DNA from: Stenotrophomonas sp. 364
GTDB taxonomy: Bacteria; Pseudomonadota; Gammaproteobacteria; Xanthomonadales; Xanthomonadaceae
Direction of reading: 5' to 3'
Assembly (NCBI RefSeq): GCF_009832905.1
Contig: NZ_CP047135.1
Location: 2,334,001 to 2,398,000 of the forward strand
DNA length: 64,000 bases
Part shown: positions 63,421 to 64,000 of the stretch, one piece after another
How the letters are laid out: the number at the start of each line of letters is the position of its first letter
Position numbering within the stretch: position 1 is the stretch's first letter
Position numbers and translations under genes: made by a program
Notes under the pieces: generated by a model
Database searches by the model: none
Told to the model about the DNA's origin: nothing
What the model saw: only the letters and a program-made list of their open reading frames with translations

Positions 63421-64000
63421 CTAGAATTCCGCTTCCTTGTTGGCAGCAGGTTGCAGCACTTGCTGCCCTAGATCATTGCCGATGTTGAGGAATCCGATCC
63501 CGCCCGACAGCCCTTGTGCTCGCATGGCCTGCGTTCGCACGACCGACGAATAATCCGCAAAGAAATCGGGCTTGCGCCATTGCGCGGAAATCGAATCGCG
63601 ACTGCCACCCAGGTCGTTGTTCCAGGTCACGGCCTTCTGCGAACCGGGCGAACCGAACTTGCGCTTGAGCAGCTCCATCACGCGCGGCTGCGCCTCGAAC
63701 CCCGTGGTATTGAAGCGCAAGGCGATCACACGTCCGTTGCGCAGCAAAACCAGGCCGCCCGCACCTTCCAGAGAAAAAGCGTCACCTGCGCCCGCGCCGA
63801 TCGACATGCCGATGGGCGCGACCCACGCCGGGGCCTCGTCCGTGGCGAAGACCAGGTAACCGTATTCGCCTGGCCCGAACTCGGTACTGCCTACGGCCAT
63901 ATTTGTCGTGCCGGGCGCGACGCACAACCCTGTTGCCGGTGGCATGGCCTTCAGCGGCTCCGGCGGCGGGGCCATCAGCTTGTTGAACGCCCTAGCCCCC
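63421..64000 (-). CDS. Hypothetical protein, 5' end outside window
   Basis: At least 193 codons are open in the window, and the frame continues past 64000 without a stop. An internal ATG at 63975 could be a start but ~25 nt more open frame precedes it. Features: VFATDEAPAWVAPIGMSIGA, GGLVLLRNGRVIALRFNTTG, RVMELLKRKFGSPGSQKAVT, then SISAQWRKPDFFADYSSVVR. Two Cys-free beta-rich halves, possibly a periplasmic lipoprotein. No family recognised. Confidence 0.6.
   Translation of the reverse strand, partial: GARAFNKLMAPPPEPLKAMPPATGLCVAPGTTNMAVGSTEFGPGEYGYLVFATDEAPAWVAPIGMSIGAGAGDAFSLEGAGGLVLLRNGRVIALRFNTTGFEAQPRVMELLKRKFGSPGSQKAVTWNNDLGGSRDSISAQWRKPDFFADYSSVVRTQAMRAQGLSGGIGFLNIGNDLGQQVLQPAANKEAEF

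Noticed and set aside
1..64000. CRISPR array, tRNA, rRNA, integrase or intact IS
   Set aside because: No spaced direct repeats of suitable length, no cloverleaf, no transposase or integrase motif found on either strand.

Overview
The window is chromosomal DNA from a high-GC gammaproteobacterium. Gene content points to the Xanthomonadaceae, most probably Stenotrophomonas or a close relative: glgA-glgB, many TonB/PepSY uptake genes, several RND/MFS pumps, a chromosomal EptA-type lipid A phosphoethanolamine transferase, and a short H-NS-family protein with a Pro/Lys-rich linker. The assignment is inference from gene content and codon bias. I see no rRNA, tRNA, CRISPR array, intact insertion sequence or prophage, and most of the region reads as ordinary, densely coding chromosome.

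Layout. 0-4 kb: glgA and glgB (glycogen synthesis) on the minus strand, glgB running off the left edge. 4-10 kb: a 1305-residue protein with SUKH-like and WGR-like segments, a VOC protein, small hypotheticals and a CsbD protein. 10-14.2 kb: His-rich DUF2946 protein, TonB receptor and PepSY membrane protein, a probable metal-uptake operon. 14.3-18.5 kb: response regulator, sensor kinase, DgkA and EptA, an envelope-modification locus relevant to cationic peptide resistance; DgkA would recycle the diacylglycerol released by EptA. 18.7-24.3 kb: membrane acyltransferase, MFS transporter, ArsB-like transporter, secreted TraB/Tiki-like protein, YkgJ protein. 24.3-26.8 kb: LysR regulator, MFS pump and a decayed TetR gene. 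27-30 kb: zinc-ribbon, OBAP, YciF-type and hypothetical genes.

30.0-36.8 kb (minus strand, reading right to left): TetR, membrane-fusion lipoprotein, RND pump, 3-oxoacyl-ACP synthase and a second TetR, with start/stop overlaps. 37-41.6 kb: TetR divergent from an Old Yellow Enzyme, then SDR, alpha/beta hydrolase and MDR oxidoreductase, an electrophile-detoxification-type cluster. 42-45.9 kb: hypotheticals, a membrane-bound EAL phosphodiesterase and a visibly decayed HigB-HigA toxin-antitoxin pair. 46-49.4 kb: TonB siderophore receptor behind a candidate Fur box, PepSY reductase-like protein and a 41-residue membrane microprotein. 50-54.2 kb: GAF/degenerate-GGDEF/EAL protein and a chemoreceptor. 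54.3-55.6 kb: ECF sigma factor with ChrR-type zinc anti-sigma factor. 56-59.3 kb: LytS/LytTR-type two-component pair followed by a secreted BAAT-type hydrolase. 59.7-64 kb: MFS pump divergent from an AraC regulator, an H-NS-family protein and small hypotheticals.

The most notable observations are the ketoacyl synthase embedded in an RND operon, the EptA/DgkA/two-component locus, two separate TonB-PepSY modules (one with an overlapping microprotein), the HigBA and TetR pseudogenes, a 30-bp repeat present at two hypothetical loci, and the SUKH/WGR-like giant protein. I did not find a clearly unprecedented system. The RND-ketoacyl synthase operon and the TonB-PepSY-microprotein module are the best candidates for unexplored biology.
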